DNA from: Lachnospiraceae bacterium XBB1006
Lineage (GTDB): Bacteria; Bacillota; Clostridia; Lachnospirales; Lachnospiraceae
Assembly: GCA_900115795.1 (NCBI GenBank)
Contig: FOXT01000007.1
Location: 124,001-188,000 of the forward strand
DNA: 64,000 nucleotides
Direction: 5' to 3'
The position numbers and the translations under genes were made by a program. Below are positions 45,315 to 54,531 of the stretch, in pieces (the first letter of the stretch is position 1; each line of letters begins with the position of its first letter). Under the pieces are notes generated by a model. It was not told where the DNA came from. It saw nothing but the letters and a program-made list of their open reading frames with translations, and did not search any database.

Positions 45315-46839
45315 ATTCTAATCCCTCACCGGTCAGGCGATAACAGGTATCGCAGACCTCTTCCAAATATTTTCGGTCGTGGGAAACACTGATAACCGCT
45401 CCGGGAAATGTTTTTACCATCTGCCGAATCACCGGTGCCGACAACGGCGAAAAGTTTCGGGTGGGCTCATCTAATAACAGCACATTTGCCCCCGAAAGGC
45501 TCATTTTCAGCAAAAATACCTTTGCCATCTGTCCACCGGAAAGCTCCCCCATGGGATGCTCCATTTCTTCTGCCGTATATTTGAGGGACCCCAAATAGGT
45601 GCGAATCCGGGTGCGTTCCTCCTTGTCGCCGCTTACATTTAAAAATTCAACCGGGGACTGAGCCAGATTTAACTGCTCTTCGTAATTTTGTGGCATATAT
45701 GCCACATGTATGTCTTTGCGCAAAAGCATTTCCTCTGCAATCTTGTTAAGAAGGGTGGTTTTGCCGCAACCATTTTTTCCGATAATGGCCACCTTAGCGG
45801 CACCTCGAACCTCTAAGGCGATGTCTTTTGCCAAAATTCGTTCCCCATTCGGTGTCACAAGCCTATCAAGCGAATACGTGAGCACCACCTTCCCTGCCGG
45901 AATCGGCTCTTTTCCAAGCTTGAAAAAGATTGCTTCTTCATAATCCGGCATGGTGGTCATGTTTTCATCTTCCTTGCGAAACCGTCGTTCCATGGATTTC
46001 AGGGTGTGGATCTTATCCTTTAAATTCTTCGCTTCCGCCGGACTTTGTCTGCTGCAAATCTCCTGCTGATAAGCCACTTTTTGATAAACCCTTTGGAAAC
46101 GCTCATCGCGAAGCTGCTTCTCTCGCTTTTCCATCATCGCTTGTTTTCTTTGATGTTCAAAGGCCTGTGTCCGATTTTTCAAATATTCCTCATAAGAGGT
46201 TTTGGCTATGGCGTAGCGGAACTTCGTCTTCCGCATCACCTGCTCAAAATGGATTACCTTGTTAGCGACCCGTGAAATCAGGGTTTCATCGTGGGAGATA
46301 AATAATAAACTATGCTCCCATGACTTCATCACCCCTTCCAATACCTCTAGGGTTTCAATATCCAAATCGTTAGACGGCTCATCCAATAATAGCACTGTGG
46401 GATTTTTCAACAAAATCCGCATCAGCTGTGCCTTAATCCGCTCACCGCCAGATAAAGTTCCCATCCTTTGATCTTCATAGAAACATTCCGCACTCATCTG
46501 AAAGTCGCCGGCAAGTTTGCTTAATTCCTTCGGTGTTTTTTCAAAAAAAGCTTCTTCTTCCGAAAAATACTCGTAAACCGTCTTTTCTCTGTCTTCAGCA
46601 GGCAACTGTTGTGGCAGATATCCCAGGGTCTCTTTTCCTAAAATCCGCTCACCACTGCACTCTGCATAGTCCTCCACCAGCTTCGGATCATAGAGCCATT
46701 TCATCAGCGTGGACTTTCCATTTCCCTCCTCGCCGATAAGCACCGCTTTGTCCCCGTCCTGCAAAATGCAATGAAAATCCTCAATTATTACACGTAAATC
46801 TTTTCGATGGTTTATTGTCAATTCTTTTATCTGTATCAT
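45304..46839 (-). CDS. ABC-F family ATPase (ribosomal-protection-like)
   Basis: The start is the ATG at 46839 (MIQIKELTIN) with GGGAGGC in front. A frame to 46926 would place a terminator stem inside the coding sequence. The 511-residue soluble protein has two ATPase domains and no membrane helices: Walker A GEEGNGKSTL, signature LSGGERIKAQL, Walker B VLLLDEPSNDLD; then a charged linker (about residues 215-300); then Walker A GKNGCGKTTL, signature LSGGQMAKVFL and LLLDEPTRNFSPLS. ABC-F proteins of this kind dislodge antibiotics from the ribosome. A leader peptide and attenuator upstream support drug-responsive control. Confidence 0.88.
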   Translation of the reverse strand: MIQIKELTINHRKDLRVIIEDFHCILQDGDKAVLIGEEGNGKSTLMKWLYDPKLVEDYAECSGERILGKETLGYLPQQLPAEDREKTVYEYFSEEEAFFEKTPKELSKLAGDFQMSAECFYEDQRMGTLSGGERIKAQLMRILLKNPTVLLLDEPSNDLDIETLEVLEGVMKSWEHSLLFISHDETLISRVANKVIHFEQVMRKTKFRYAIAKTSYEEYLKNRTQAFEHQRKQAMMEKREKQLRDERFQRVYQKVAYQQEICSRQSPAEAKNLKDKIHTLKSMERRFRKEDENMTTMPDYEEAIFFKLGKEPIPAGKVVLTYSLDRLVTPNGERILAKDIALEVRGAAKVAIIGKNGCGKTTLLNKIAEEMLLRKDIHVAYMPQNYEEQLNLAQSPVEFLNVSGDKEERTRIRTYLGSLKYTAEEMEHPMGELSGGQMAKVFLLKMSLSGANVLLLDEPTRNFSPLSAPVIRQMVKTFPGAVISVSHDRKYLEEVCDTCYRLTGEGLEYVT

Positions 46840-46886
46840 AATGCCTCCCATCTGTGGGACGTTTGCCTCAACACCGCTACTGACAT

Positions 46887-46924
46887 AAAAAAGAGCCAAC
46901 TCTTGCGTATGCAAAAATTGGCTC
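46887..46924 (-). promoter_or_regulatory. transcription attenuator (intrinsic terminator) in the ABC-F leader
   Basis: On the minus strand GAGCCAA (46924-46918) pairs with TTGGCTC (46899-46893), with an inner TTGC/GCAA pairing, and the stem is followed directly by six Ts (46892-46887). It lies about 50 bases before the ABC-F start codon and downstream of a short leader reading frame, so it would stop transcription unless an alternative structure forms. Confidence 0.75.
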
Positions 46925-46952
46925 ACACAAATACACCTATTCTATTGTAATA

Positions 46953-47033
46953 TCAATCACCACAATAAAAAGGCAAATATAAGCGTAATCCATGATTTAA
47001 GCACACACAAACAACACGGCACGATTCTCGCAT
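46953..47033 (-). CDS. putative 26-residue regulatory leader peptide of the ABC-F operon
   Basis: The ATG at 47033 is preceded by AGGTGGG at good distance. The frame reads MRESCRVVCVCLNH, then a hydrophobic end (RLYLPFYC), and stops at 46955-46953, about 28 bases before the terminator stem. The codons include several Cys, Arg and Val. In antibiotic-inducible ABC-F and other resistance genes, stalling on such a leader prevents the terminator from forming. A second short frame (GTG, five codons) lies upstream with GAAAGGTG in front. Confidence 0.6.
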   Translation of the reverse strand: MRESCRVVCVCLNHGLRLYLPFYCGD

Positions 47034-47149
47034 CGTCCCACCTATCGTTCTACATACTGTGTTACTCAAAATCAATGTTTACTGCTCACTTTCTTCACCT
47101 TTCCACGTAATGTGTCTTTCTGTATGATTTGTAGTCTCCTACATCCCGA

Positions 47150-47178
47150 AGTATAACACATCGAATTGCACTTTTCAA
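47150..47178 (-). promoter_or_regulatory. sigma-A-type promoter of the ABC-F/MFS operon
   Basis: On the minus strand TTGAAA (47178-47173), 17 bases, TATACT (47155-47150). Transcription would start near 47143, leaving a leader of about 300 bases before the ABC-F start codon. Confidence 0.85.
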
Positions 47179-47191
47179 TAAAATTCTTTTT

Positions 47192-47983
47192 TTATACACT
47201 CCATGTCACCGGTCTTGTCAAAAAACACTCCCGATAATCACTGTGCATCTTCTCTTCTTCGCTCTCCGTTATGGTTTCGTGCGCAAAACGATATCGATGG
47301 CATAGGCGCAATAGCTCCAAATATGATAAGTCCGGAACTTCCTGCTCGCATTTTTGCAAAATATGAAACTTGCTGGAACAGCTTTTTCCGGTATAGTAAA
47401 AATACTCCGAAAGTGCCGTAACAAGTACAATCTGTGCCAAAATTCTGGTCGTCGGGTTGGCACGCATCGCTTTGTATGCTTCCATTTTCTCAGGAGCTTT
47501 CTGCCAGTACAACCTTTCCAATTTTTCATTTAACCGCATGGACTCGACGACATCCTCACGAGTCGGGCATTCCATCCCTGAAATGATATCCTCTCCATAA
47601 ATGATCTTCCCACTGTCTAACATACGAAAAACCTCAATCGGAAGATTGACCAGATCCGCATCTTCTTCGGAAACTTCAAAATCCACCCAATAGGGATGCT
47701 TCAAATGATTTTCATTGTAAATCACGCGTGCGATTGGAATATCGCGGTTTGTCATTTCCTCAACCTTGTCAATCATCGCCAGAACCTTCTGTTTTGCCTC
47801 CCAATAATTGCAATCACTACGGATTATAGTGACCAAATCAATGTCGCTTCCCGGTCTTCCGGTATATGTATCATCCGAAAGCGACCCTACCAACACCACT
47901 GCCTTTACAAAATCCGTTGCACTAGCTTCCTCTTGAAATACGCGAATAATTTCCCAAGCCCGCTCTTTTTCCAAATTCTTCAT
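47192..47983 (-). CDS. nucleotidyltransferase-domain protein
   Basis: A 263-residue protein with an ANT/kanamycin-nucleotidyltransferase-like core: VVLVGSLSDDTYTGRPGSDI then DLVTI near residues 28-50 (GS...DxD), and a third acidic strand YWVDFEVSEED near 115. The C-terminal half is helical (about 135-260). Members modify small molecules such as aminoglycosides or nucleic acids; the target cannot be told. The start is preceded by GAGGAGGG. It lies next to the ABC-F resistance-type operon, but has a separate transcript. Confidence 0.72.
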   Translation of the reverse strand: MKNLEKERAWEIIRVFQEEASATDFVKAVVLVGSLSDDTYTGRPGSDIDLVTIIRSDCNYWEAKQKVLAMIDKVEEMTNRDIPIARVIYNENHLKHPYWVDFEVSEEDADLVNLPIEVFRMLDSGKIIYGEDIISGMECPTREDVVESMRLNEKLERLYWQKAPEKMEAYKAMRANPTTRILAQIVLVTALSEYFYYTGKSCSSKFHILQKCEQEVPDLSYLELLRLCHRYRFAHETITESEEEKMHSDYRECFLTRPVTWSV

Positions 47984-48005
47984 TTTCCCTCCTCATTTAC
48001 AATAA

Positions 48006-48923
48006 TCATTTTTTCTCAAGCATCACCAGATACTCCGTGGTTCCCTCCTCGAACTTTTTCGTATCCGTAGCATGAAACCCATGTCTGGCGTAAAAGCGAA
48101 TCGCATCCACATTCTTCTCAATCGCCCATAAAAAGCTGACCGTATAGTTTTCCTTTGCAAATTCGATCAAGGCTGCCCCAACTCCCTGACCTTGGAAAAA
48201 GTAATCCACATAAAGCTCAACGATTTCATTCCCATCGATGTGGATGAACCCCTTTACAATGCCATCATCATAGACAAACATTTTTTCCAGTAGCTCCGGC
48301 TTTTTTAATTCTTCCGCAACGCTTAACACCTGCAATTCACCAAAAGAGTAATCATCATCCTGAAAAATCGGTCTAAACTTCATACGCTTTACAAACACAA
48401 GAATTTCCGCGATTCTGGAAATGTCTTTTGTCGTTGCTTTTCTGATCACATGACTTAACGGTGTAACATACTCCATCGGTGTAAATCGAATTCCATTTTT
48501 TTCCTGCTCCGTGTCCGTTTCCACAAAACCAAGCTTTTTATAAAACTCCACCGCATAAGGCGAGGAATTCACGGTAATCGTCAGCTCGCTGTCCCCTTTT
48601 GCACGAAGCTCCCCAAGGATATGTTCAAACAACTTCTTGCCAATCCCCTGTTTATGATATTGCTTTTTCACAAAAGCCAACATAATATGGGTTCCCTTGC
48701 GCATGGTCATTACTCCGACGATTTCCTCTTTTACAACTGCAACAAACATGGGAAAACTTCCGCTTTTGACCCCCGCCTTAAAACCATCATTTTCAATAAC
48801 ATCCTTGACAAAAGATGCTACACCCTCCGGTGGATAATCCGGAGCTTCAAATTCCATGAAAACTTCCAATACAACATCTAATGCTTGCTTAATCTCTGAA
48901 TCCTGTACCCTTCTTATTTCCAT
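48006..48923 (-). CDS. tandem GNAT acetyltransferase
   Basis: The 305-residue protein has two acetyltransferase domains. Domain 1 (about residues 1-150) has the acetyl-CoA loop KKQYHKQGIGKKLF near 90. Domain 2 (about 160-305) has YFFQGQGVGAALIEFA near 250. The second ends with FYARHGFHATDTKKF, a common GNAT finish. The acceptor substrate is not evident. The nucleotidyltransferase gene follows after 22 bases on the same strand. Confidence 0.85.
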   Translation of the reverse strand: MEIRRVQDSEIKQALDVVLEVFMEFEAPDYPPEGVASFVKDVIENDGFKAGVKSGSFPMFVAVVKEEIVGVMTMRKGTHIMLAFVKKQYHKQGIGKKLFEHILGELRAKGDSELTITVNSSPYAVEFYKKLGFVETDTEQEKNGIRFTPMEYVTPLSHVIRKATTKDISRIAEILVFVKRMKFRPIFQDDDYSFGELQVLSVAEELKKPELLEKMFVYDDGIVKGFIHIDGNEIVELYVDYFFQGQGVGAALIEFAKENYTVSFLWAIEKNVDAIRFYARHGFHATDTKKFEEGTTEYLVMLEKK

Positions 48924-48994
48924 TATTCCACCTACCTCTCTAAAAAACCCTATAATATTTTCATTATATCACAAAACTTTCTTCATTTTTCAAT

Positions 48995-49034
48995 AAAAAA
49001 GCTTCCACAACGTATTCTACGAAGTGAAAGCTTT
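48995..49034 (-). terminator. terminator after the sbcDC genes
   Basis: On the minus strand AAAGCTTTCAC (49034-49024) pairs with GTGGAAGCTTT (49008-48998), 11 pairs including one wobble, followed by TTTATT. It separates sbcC from the double-GNAT gene. Confidence 0.7.
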
Positions 49035-49089
49035 CTGCTTATTCTTTTGATTCTAGTCATTCTGTATTTATATGTGTCCCACGCGAAAT

Positions 49090-51855
49090 TTACACAACAA
49101 TCTCGGCCTTACTTCCACCGCTTCGCTGTTTCGTTACTACAACCTGTTTTTCTATACGTTCTTTCAAATCCGCTACGTGAGAAATAATGCCTACCAGACG
49201 ATTTCCTTCCGTCAATCCTGCTAAAGCACGATAAGCCTGGTCTAATGCCTCCGGATCCAGGGAACCAAATCCTTCATCTACAAACAAAGTATCTATTTGA
49301 ATTCCACCTGCCGCAGACTGCACTTCATCCGAAAGTCCCAACGCTAACGACAGCGATGCCATAAATGACTCCCCTCCGGATAATGTTTTTACACTACGCT
49401 GTGTACCATTGTAATGATCCAGCACATTCAAATCCAAACCGGATTGAGATTTCGCATTATCTGCCTCTTTTTTCCGCACCAACTCATATTGTCCATCCGA
49501 CATAGTTAAAAAGCGCAAATTCGCCTTCCGAATAATACGATCAAAATAAGTTGTCTGCACATATGTTTCCAGCATAATCTTCTCACGCCCGGATAATTTT
49601 CCATTGGCCGTATCTGCCAGTGCCTTCACCCACTGTAGCTTTTTTTCGGTTTCTGATATTGCTTCTGCCTCCTTTACGAGACTCTCCCTTACATCTTTGT
49701 GAATCTGCAATCTGGTGCTAAACCGACGCAGATTTTGTTCAAAAGCGCTTCGTTTCCCTTCACAATCTGCCTTTTTCGCTCTTTCCTCCTCTAAATTCGG
49801 GGCTTCAGACTGTGCTAAAATTTCTTCACTATTCTTAATGTATGATTTAATTTCTGTGATACTATCTGCAATATCCTTGCACTTTCTATCAATTTCTTCA
49901 AATTTCTTGTCCAATGCCTGGATTCTATTTTGAATTTCTTCTTTTTTTGCCACGGCATCTATGTAGTTGCGGAATTTTAAATCTCTTTTCTTTTCATCCA
50001 TGTGTTTTTGTGCCTCTGACAACTTCGTTCTACTGGTTGCCAGAGCTACTTCCGCTTCCTTCTCCTTCTCTATCAGCCCTTGTAATTCCTGTTCCAGTAC
50101 CGGTACTTCCTCCTGAAGCTTTGCTTTTTCTTCTTGCAATGCCTCTTGCTGTACTATGAATTGCTTCAGTTCTTCTTGTTTATGAATCCCTTCTTCCAGC
50201 TGTTTTCTAAGCTCTGGCAAAATTTCCTCTAATTTGACTGCTCCAAGAAGTTGCTCACTTGTTTTTTCGAGTTCTTGCTCATTCCGATCCATCCGCTCTT
50301 TCCAAACTCCGGCCTCCTGCGCACTATGGTCTCTCTTACTGCGTGCCTTCTCCAATGCTTTTTTGGCTGCGGATAGTTCCTGTTCTGTCGGAACCTCCCT
50401 GGCTCTTACCGCTGGTTTTGGATGTTCTAAAGAACCACAGACCGGGCAAGGACACCCTATCTTCAATGTTTCTGCCAAAATTCCTGCCTGTCCATCATAG
50501 AATTTCCGCTCCAAACCAATATACGTGGTATTATAGTCATCATATATGTCCGCGTCTGACACATACTGTGCCTGCGCAGCTTGAAACCCTGTCTGGCTCT
50601 CCCTGTAACTTCGTTCTAACGTCTCTAAATGATTCAAGTCGCTTATTATTCGTTCCACACGCTCTAGTTCGCCCTGTACACGCACCAGCGTCTCGCCGGA
50701 ATCTTTCCAGTCCTGTAAGCGTTCCTGTTTCTCGGTGAGTTCAGCTTCTTTTGCTGTCCGTTTCTTTTCATAATTCTCCTTCTTATCCAAAAGCCCCTGT
50801 TCCGACACTTCCAGTTGCCTCAACTCCCGTTCCAATGTTTCTAATGCTTCGTAATTTGGTAGCTCTGCCTCTATCATTCCCAGCTCCTGATTCAGCGGTT
50901 CTTTCTCCTTAATGCGTTCTTTTTCCGCTTCGAACTGTTGTAATAGGGATATATATTCCGGTTCCAACGTCTTTAACTCTGCTTTTTTCTGCGCCAGCGT
51001 TACTCTGGTCTGCTCCAAAGTCTCTCCCACACCAATTCGTTGGTTAATCTCTCCCAATTCCTCTTTCAATCGATTCTGCTGTGTTTCGCATTCCTTATAA
51101 CGTTCCATATCAACTTCCAGCAGCCGGTCAAGCAGTTTTATCACATCTTCCAAAAGCATCTCCCCTGCCTTCGCTTTTGCAACCTCTAGGGAAAGCACAT
51201 CGGCTTCCTCGGCCTCCATTCGTGCGATATCCTGCTGCACACGTTTTTTCGCATCTTCCACTTGAACCCAAACTTGTTTACGCTCATTTTCCAACATGTC
51301 CTGCAATTTCCGGTACTCATCCGTCTTAAAAAGCTGGCGAAAAATGGCAATTCGTTCCTTCGTATCCGCCAAAAGCAACTTTCTGAAATCTCCCTGCGCC
51401 AACATGGCTATCTGTCCAAACTGCTGCCTGTTTATCCCCAAAATCTCCTCCACTGCTGCCGTTACATCCTTCGCTTTTGTCACCACACGCCCATCGGGAT
51501 AATGAAGTTCCGCATCTGCCGCCTGCTTGGTAAACCCGTCCCCTCGCTTTGCTGGGCGCATATACTCCGGATTACGTTTTAAATAATACTCTTTGCCTTG
51601 ATGAAGGAATCGGAGACTTACTTCCGTAGGCGTCTCCGGGTCCGCGTAATTGGATCGAAGCATACTGCCATCACGACTATCACCACTTGCAGCTCCAAAT
51701 AAGGCGAAACAGATAGCATCAAAAATCGTTGTTTTCCCAGCCCCGGTATCACCGGTTATCAGATATAATCCCTGACTGCCTAATTTTTCCATCTCTAACT
51801 TCTCACATCCGGCATATGGTCCGAATGCTTTCATCGTCAATTCCAGTGGCCTCAT
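49090..51855 (-). CDS. sbcC: exonuclease SbcCD, subunit SbcC
   Basis: A 921-residue SMC-like ATPase. Walker A lies in LYLITGDTGAGKTTIFDAI near residue 35, a long coiled coil spans about 180-780 with the zinc-hook GCPCPVCGSLEHPKP near 465 (CxxC), and the C-terminal ATPase half has TLSGGESFMASLSLALGLSD then LFVDEGFGSLD near 850. With SbcD it cuts hairpins and protein-blocked ends in double-strand break repair. Its ATG follows the sbcD stop almost without a gap. Confidence 0.97.
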   Translation of the reverse strand: MRPLELTMKAFGPYAGCEKLEMEKLGSQGLYLITGDTGAGKTTIFDAICFALFGAASGDSRDGSMLRSNYADPETPTEVSLRFLHQGKEYYLKRNPEYMRPAKRGDGFTKQAADAELHYPDGRVVTKAKDVTAAVEEILGINRQQFGQIAMLAQGDFRKLLLADTKERIAIFRQLFKTDEYRKLQDMLENERKQVWVQVEDAKKRVQQDIARMEAEEADVLSLEVAKAKAGEMLLEDVIKLLDRLLEVDMERYKECETQQNRLKEELGEINQRIGVGETLEQTRVTLAQKKAELKTLEPEYISLLQQFEAEKERIKEKEPLNQELGMIEAELPNYEALETLERELRQLEVSEQGLLDKKENYEKKRTAKEAELTEKQERLQDWKDSGETLVRVQGELERVERIISDLNHLETLERSYRESQTGFQAAQAQYVSDADIYDDYNTTYIGLERKFYDGQAGILAETLKIGCPCPVCGSLEHPKPAVRAREVPTEQELSAAKKALEKARSKRDHSAQEAGVWKERMDRNEQELEKTSEQLLGAVKLEEILPELRKQLEEGIHKQEELKQFIVQQEALQEEKAKLQEEVPVLEQELQGLIEKEKEAEVALATSRTKLSEAQKHMDEKKRDLKFRNYIDAVAKKEEIQNRIQALDKKFEEIDRKCKDIADSITEIKSYIKNSEEILAQSEAPNLEEERAKKADCEGKRSAFEQNLRRFSTRLQIHKDVRESLVKEAEAISETEKKLQWVKALADTANGKLSGREKIMLETYVQTTYFDRIIRKANLRFLTMSDGQYELVRKKEADNAKSQSGLDLNVLDHYNGTQRSVKTLSGGESFMASLSLALGLSDEVQSAAGGIQIDTLFVDEGFGSLDPEALDQAYRALAGLTEGNRLVGIISHVADLKERIEKQVVVTKQRSGGSKAEIVV

Positions 51856-51856
51856 A

Positions 51857-52987
51857 TTACTCCTCCCAAACCTTTTTCATGCACTCCACCATGAAGTCTT
51901 CTTGCTCTGTATTCAATGGAGAATTGTTCTGTTGTTCGTAAAATTCCGAAAAAATCTCTAATGGTGACTTTTTCTCCACATTCGAAAGTTCAGCCACACT
52001 TTGTTGTCCCCGTGTGCGGGCATTATCGTAACTTACTTTCATAAGATTTCGATAGACAATCCGCAATTTTGCAAACGCATCTACAACGTCCTGCTCATCT
52101 GTTAAAATTGCATGGATATAGTCGTCTACTGAAGTTCCTTCGTAAGCCTCTTTTGCTATCAATTTCTCGTAGGTTCCGCGGATTTCCCGTAAATCGTGTT
52201 TCGGTTTCAATACCCTTTCTCGTACGGTTATATCGCCTTTTTCCCCCATTTCAACAATGGTAACGGACTTCACATGATTTTTCTCTGAAAAAGAATACTT
52301 TAATGGCGTTCCGGAATAGCGCAAGGTCTCACGCCCCACCTTCTGCTTTCCGTGCAAATGCCCCAATGCCACATAGTCAAATGGGTCAAAAACACTTGCA
52401 TCCACGTTATCTAACCCGCCAACTACAATTTCTTCCGATTCGCATCGGGTTGCCCCTGTCACAAACTGATGCGCAAGCAATACGTTTCTTTTTTTCGGAT
52501 CAACCTGCATCTTGTCAATGGCTATACGGCACGCATCCGTATAATCTGCTATCTCCTCTTCCGGAAAAGCCTTTCGTACATCTACCGGCTTCACAAAGGG
52601 CAAAAGATATATCATCACCTCACCAAAAGAATCCGTCATACGAACATGCACCACTTCCCCATCATATTTGGGTGCCAAATGAATTCCTGTACTTGAAACC
52701 AACGCGCTATGATCTGCAAAACGCACTGCCGAATCATGATTTCCACTGATTGCAAATACTTCCGTCTTACTTTTTGCCAACTGCACCAAGAAATCATCCC
52801 ACAACGCCACCGCTTCCTCCGGCGGCACAGATCGGTCATAGACATCGCCTGCAATCAATACGGCATCCGGTTTCTCCTCCGCAATAATGTTCAATATTTC
52901 TTTTAAAATATACGCCTGATCCTCCAGCATGGAAAATTCATTCACACGCTTGCCTAGATGCAGGTCCGAAATATGTATTAATCTCAC
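51857..52987 (-). CDS. sbcD: exonuclease SbcCD, subunit SbcD
   Basis: The start is taken at the GTG at 52987 (RLIHISDLHLG) because AGGAGAT precedes it; a GTG 11 codons upstream lacks such a site. The 376-residue Mre11-like manganese nuclease has all phosphoesterase motifs: HISDLHLGKRV (D-x-H), VLIAGDVYDR (GDxxD), FAISGNHDS (GNHD), LLAHQFV (H) and VALGHLHG (GHxH). It is the partner of SbcC in the next gene. Confidence 0.96.
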   Translation of the reverse strand: MRLIHISDLHLGKRVNEFSMLEDQAYILKEILNIIAEEKPDAVLIAGDVYDRSVPPEEAVALWDDFLVQLAKSKTEVFAISGNHDSAVRFADHSALVSSTGIHLAPKYDGEVVHVRMTDSFGEVMIYLLPFVKPVDVRKAFPEEEIADYTDACRIAIDKMQVDPKKRNVLLAHQFVTGATRCESEEIVVGGLDNVDASVFDPFDYVALGHLHGKQKVGRETLRYSGTPLKYSFSEKNHVKSVTIVEMGEKGDITVRERVLKPKHDLREIRGTYEKLIAKEAYEGTSVDDYIHAILTDEQDVVDAFAKLRIVYRNLMKVSYDNARTRGQQSVAELSNVEKKSPLEIFSEFYEQQNNSPLNTEQEDFMVECMKKVWEE

Positions 52988-53025
52988 GATTTTATCTCCT
53001 ATATTTCTTCTTTTACCCACAGTTA

Positions 53026-54111
53026 CTATTTTTTAATATTCTTATCATAAAACGCAACAAAACTCTCAAACATTTCGACATCAAGCATATTGCTCAACTT
53101 TTTACGGTTCATATGTTTATGAATAAATTCCGCTTTTTCTTTTTCAAATCGCTCTTTATTTTCATCCGCTCTATAATCATAATCCAGTTTTTTACGCCAT
53201 TTTTCTACGTTACTTTCTATTTCTTGCAAATAATAAGCATCATAATATACATCATTATGTAAACGATCTGCTACCGTTTCGAACGTAAATCGCGGATCAT
53301 TCTCATATTTCTTCCAATAAGTAAGAAATCCGTACTCGCGTGGCACAACTGGATCCTCCGCGCTATGTACAACCATAACAGAGGCTTTACTTTCACGAAA
53401 CCCTTTCATCGCACTAGCAGTAGCATAGTCTCCATACTTGATGATTTCGTGTAATTTTACAAATGGCATCATAAGATGTATTCCCACTCCAACCTGCTTT
53501 TTCCCTTCAGATTCATATAAATCCGAGGACTTATTAAAACCGGAACACTCAATTACTGCTTTCACCTCGGGATGGTAGGAAAGTACAGCACATGCACTAT
53601 ATGCTCCCCAACTATGTCCAAATAAAACAATTGGAAGCTTCGGAAATTTCCCGCTTTCTTCCACAAAGGAAATTGCATAATCTAAATCAACGACTCCCTG
53701 CGGTACTCCGCCAACTCCTTTCCCTTCACTCTCATCATTTCCTGTAGCATCATATGCAAAAACATAATACCCATGCTGTGCAAAATAATTCGCACAATCC
53801 AAATAATTATTATGTCCGCCTCCACCAAACCCGTGAGCCATAACCACGATTCCGCGCTGGTCATCCCCAACATGGTATAAATATCCGGCAAGTTTCTGTC
53901 CCTTATTTGACTTAAATTCATATTTTGTCCGCAATAACCCCTCAAAATCGCTAACGTAAAACTTATATGGTTCGTAAGTTTTAAATCGCTGATTAAAATT
54001 CTCCTCATATATTGCCACAGACATCACCCAATCGGCAATAACTAGAAGGATTAACAAGCAGACTACTATTCCTATAATTATCTTTTTCAAATTTCTTTTT
54101 CTTTTACTCAT
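53026..54111 (-). CDS. membrane-anchored alpha/beta hydrolase
   Basis: The 361-residue protein begins with a basic stretch and one membrane helix (about residues 10-32, IIIGIVVCLLILLVIADWVM), followed by an alpha/beta-hydrolase domain. The oxyanion region is VVMAHGFGGGGH, the nucleophile elbow GHSWGAY near 165, with a candidate acid in VVHSAEDPVVP and a His in ADRLHNDVYY. The catalytic domain would lie outside the cell. The substrate is unknown; family members include esterases and peptidases. A helical 75-residue C-terminal part is charged. Confidence 0.82.
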   Translation of the reverse strand: MSKRKRNLKKIIIGIVVCLLILLVIADWVMSVAIYEENFNQRFKTYEPYKFYVSDFEGLLRTKYEFKSNKGQKLAGYLYHVGDDQRGIVVMAHGFGGGGHNNYLDCANYFAQHGYYVFAYDATGNDESEGKGVGGVPQGVVDLDYAISFVEESGKFPKLPIVLFGHSWGAYSACAVLSYHPEVKAVIECSGFNKSSDLYESEGKKQVGVGIHLMMPFVKLHEIIKYGDYATASAMKGFRESKASVMVVHSAEDPVVPREYGFLTYWKKYENDPRFTFETVADRLHNDVYYDAYYLQEIESNVEKWRKKLDYDYRADENKERFEKEKAEFIHKHMNRKKLSNMLDVEMFESFVAFYDKNIKK

Positions 54112-54152
54112 TTGTTATTCTTCACCTTCAGTCTCTAATTGCTGTCATTAAC

Positions 54153-54191
54153 AAAAAAGGCACTCCTCAGAATTACTTCTAAAAAGTGCCT
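54153..54191 (-). terminator. terminator after rpsR
   Basis: On the minus strand AGGCACT pairs with AGTGCCT, with an inner TAGAA/TTCT pairing, followed by TTTTTTG. It ends the rpsF-ssb-rpsR operon. Confidence 0.85.
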
Positions 54192-54201
54192 AAAATAATA
54201 C

Positions 54202-54462
54202 TTATTCTGCTACGTATGGCATAAGTGCAATGTGTCTTGCTCTCTTGATAGCCACAGTAAGAGCTCTCTGATGTTTTGCACAGTTTCCTGTGATTCTTCT
54301 TGGTAAAATCTTACCTCTTTCAGAGACATATCTCTTTAATTTGTTGGTATCCTTGTAGTCGATTACATTATCGTTACCACAGAATACACAAACTTTTTTT
54401 CTTCTATGCATGCCACCGCGTCTCTTAGGACCGTCGGCTCTATCACCTTTATTGAAAGCCAT
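54202..54462 (-). CDS. rpsR: 30S ribosomal protein S18
   Basis: The start is the ATG at 54462 ([11 protein letters not shown]), with GGAGGTAAC in front; the frame continues 13 codons upstream without a site. The 86-residue protein contains the zinc-type KVCVFCGN and CAKHQRAL cysteines, so it is the Cys-containing S18 form, and ends with the basic helix typical of S18. It pairs with S6 (rpsF) on the small-subunit platform. Confidence 0.97.
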   Translation of the reverse strand: MAFNKGDRADGPKRRGGMHRRKKVCVFCGNDNVIDYKDTNKLKRYVSERGKILPRRITGNCAKHQRALTVAIKRARHIALMPYVAE

Positions 54463-54531
54463 GATGTTACCTCCTACTATACTTGGCAGATATTCTGCCA
54501 TCTTCTATTATTTCTAAAACAATACAATGGA

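Noticed and set aside
46840-46926. N-terminal extension of the ABC-F protein to 46926
   Set aside because: The extension would code through the attenuator stem, and the ATG at 46839 has an excellent GGGAGG site; the extra residues do not resemble ABC-F N-termini.
50259-50738. 159-codon plus-strand frame inside sbcC
   Set aside because: It is a shadow of the coiled-coil region of sbcC on the other strand; no initiation signal or domain.
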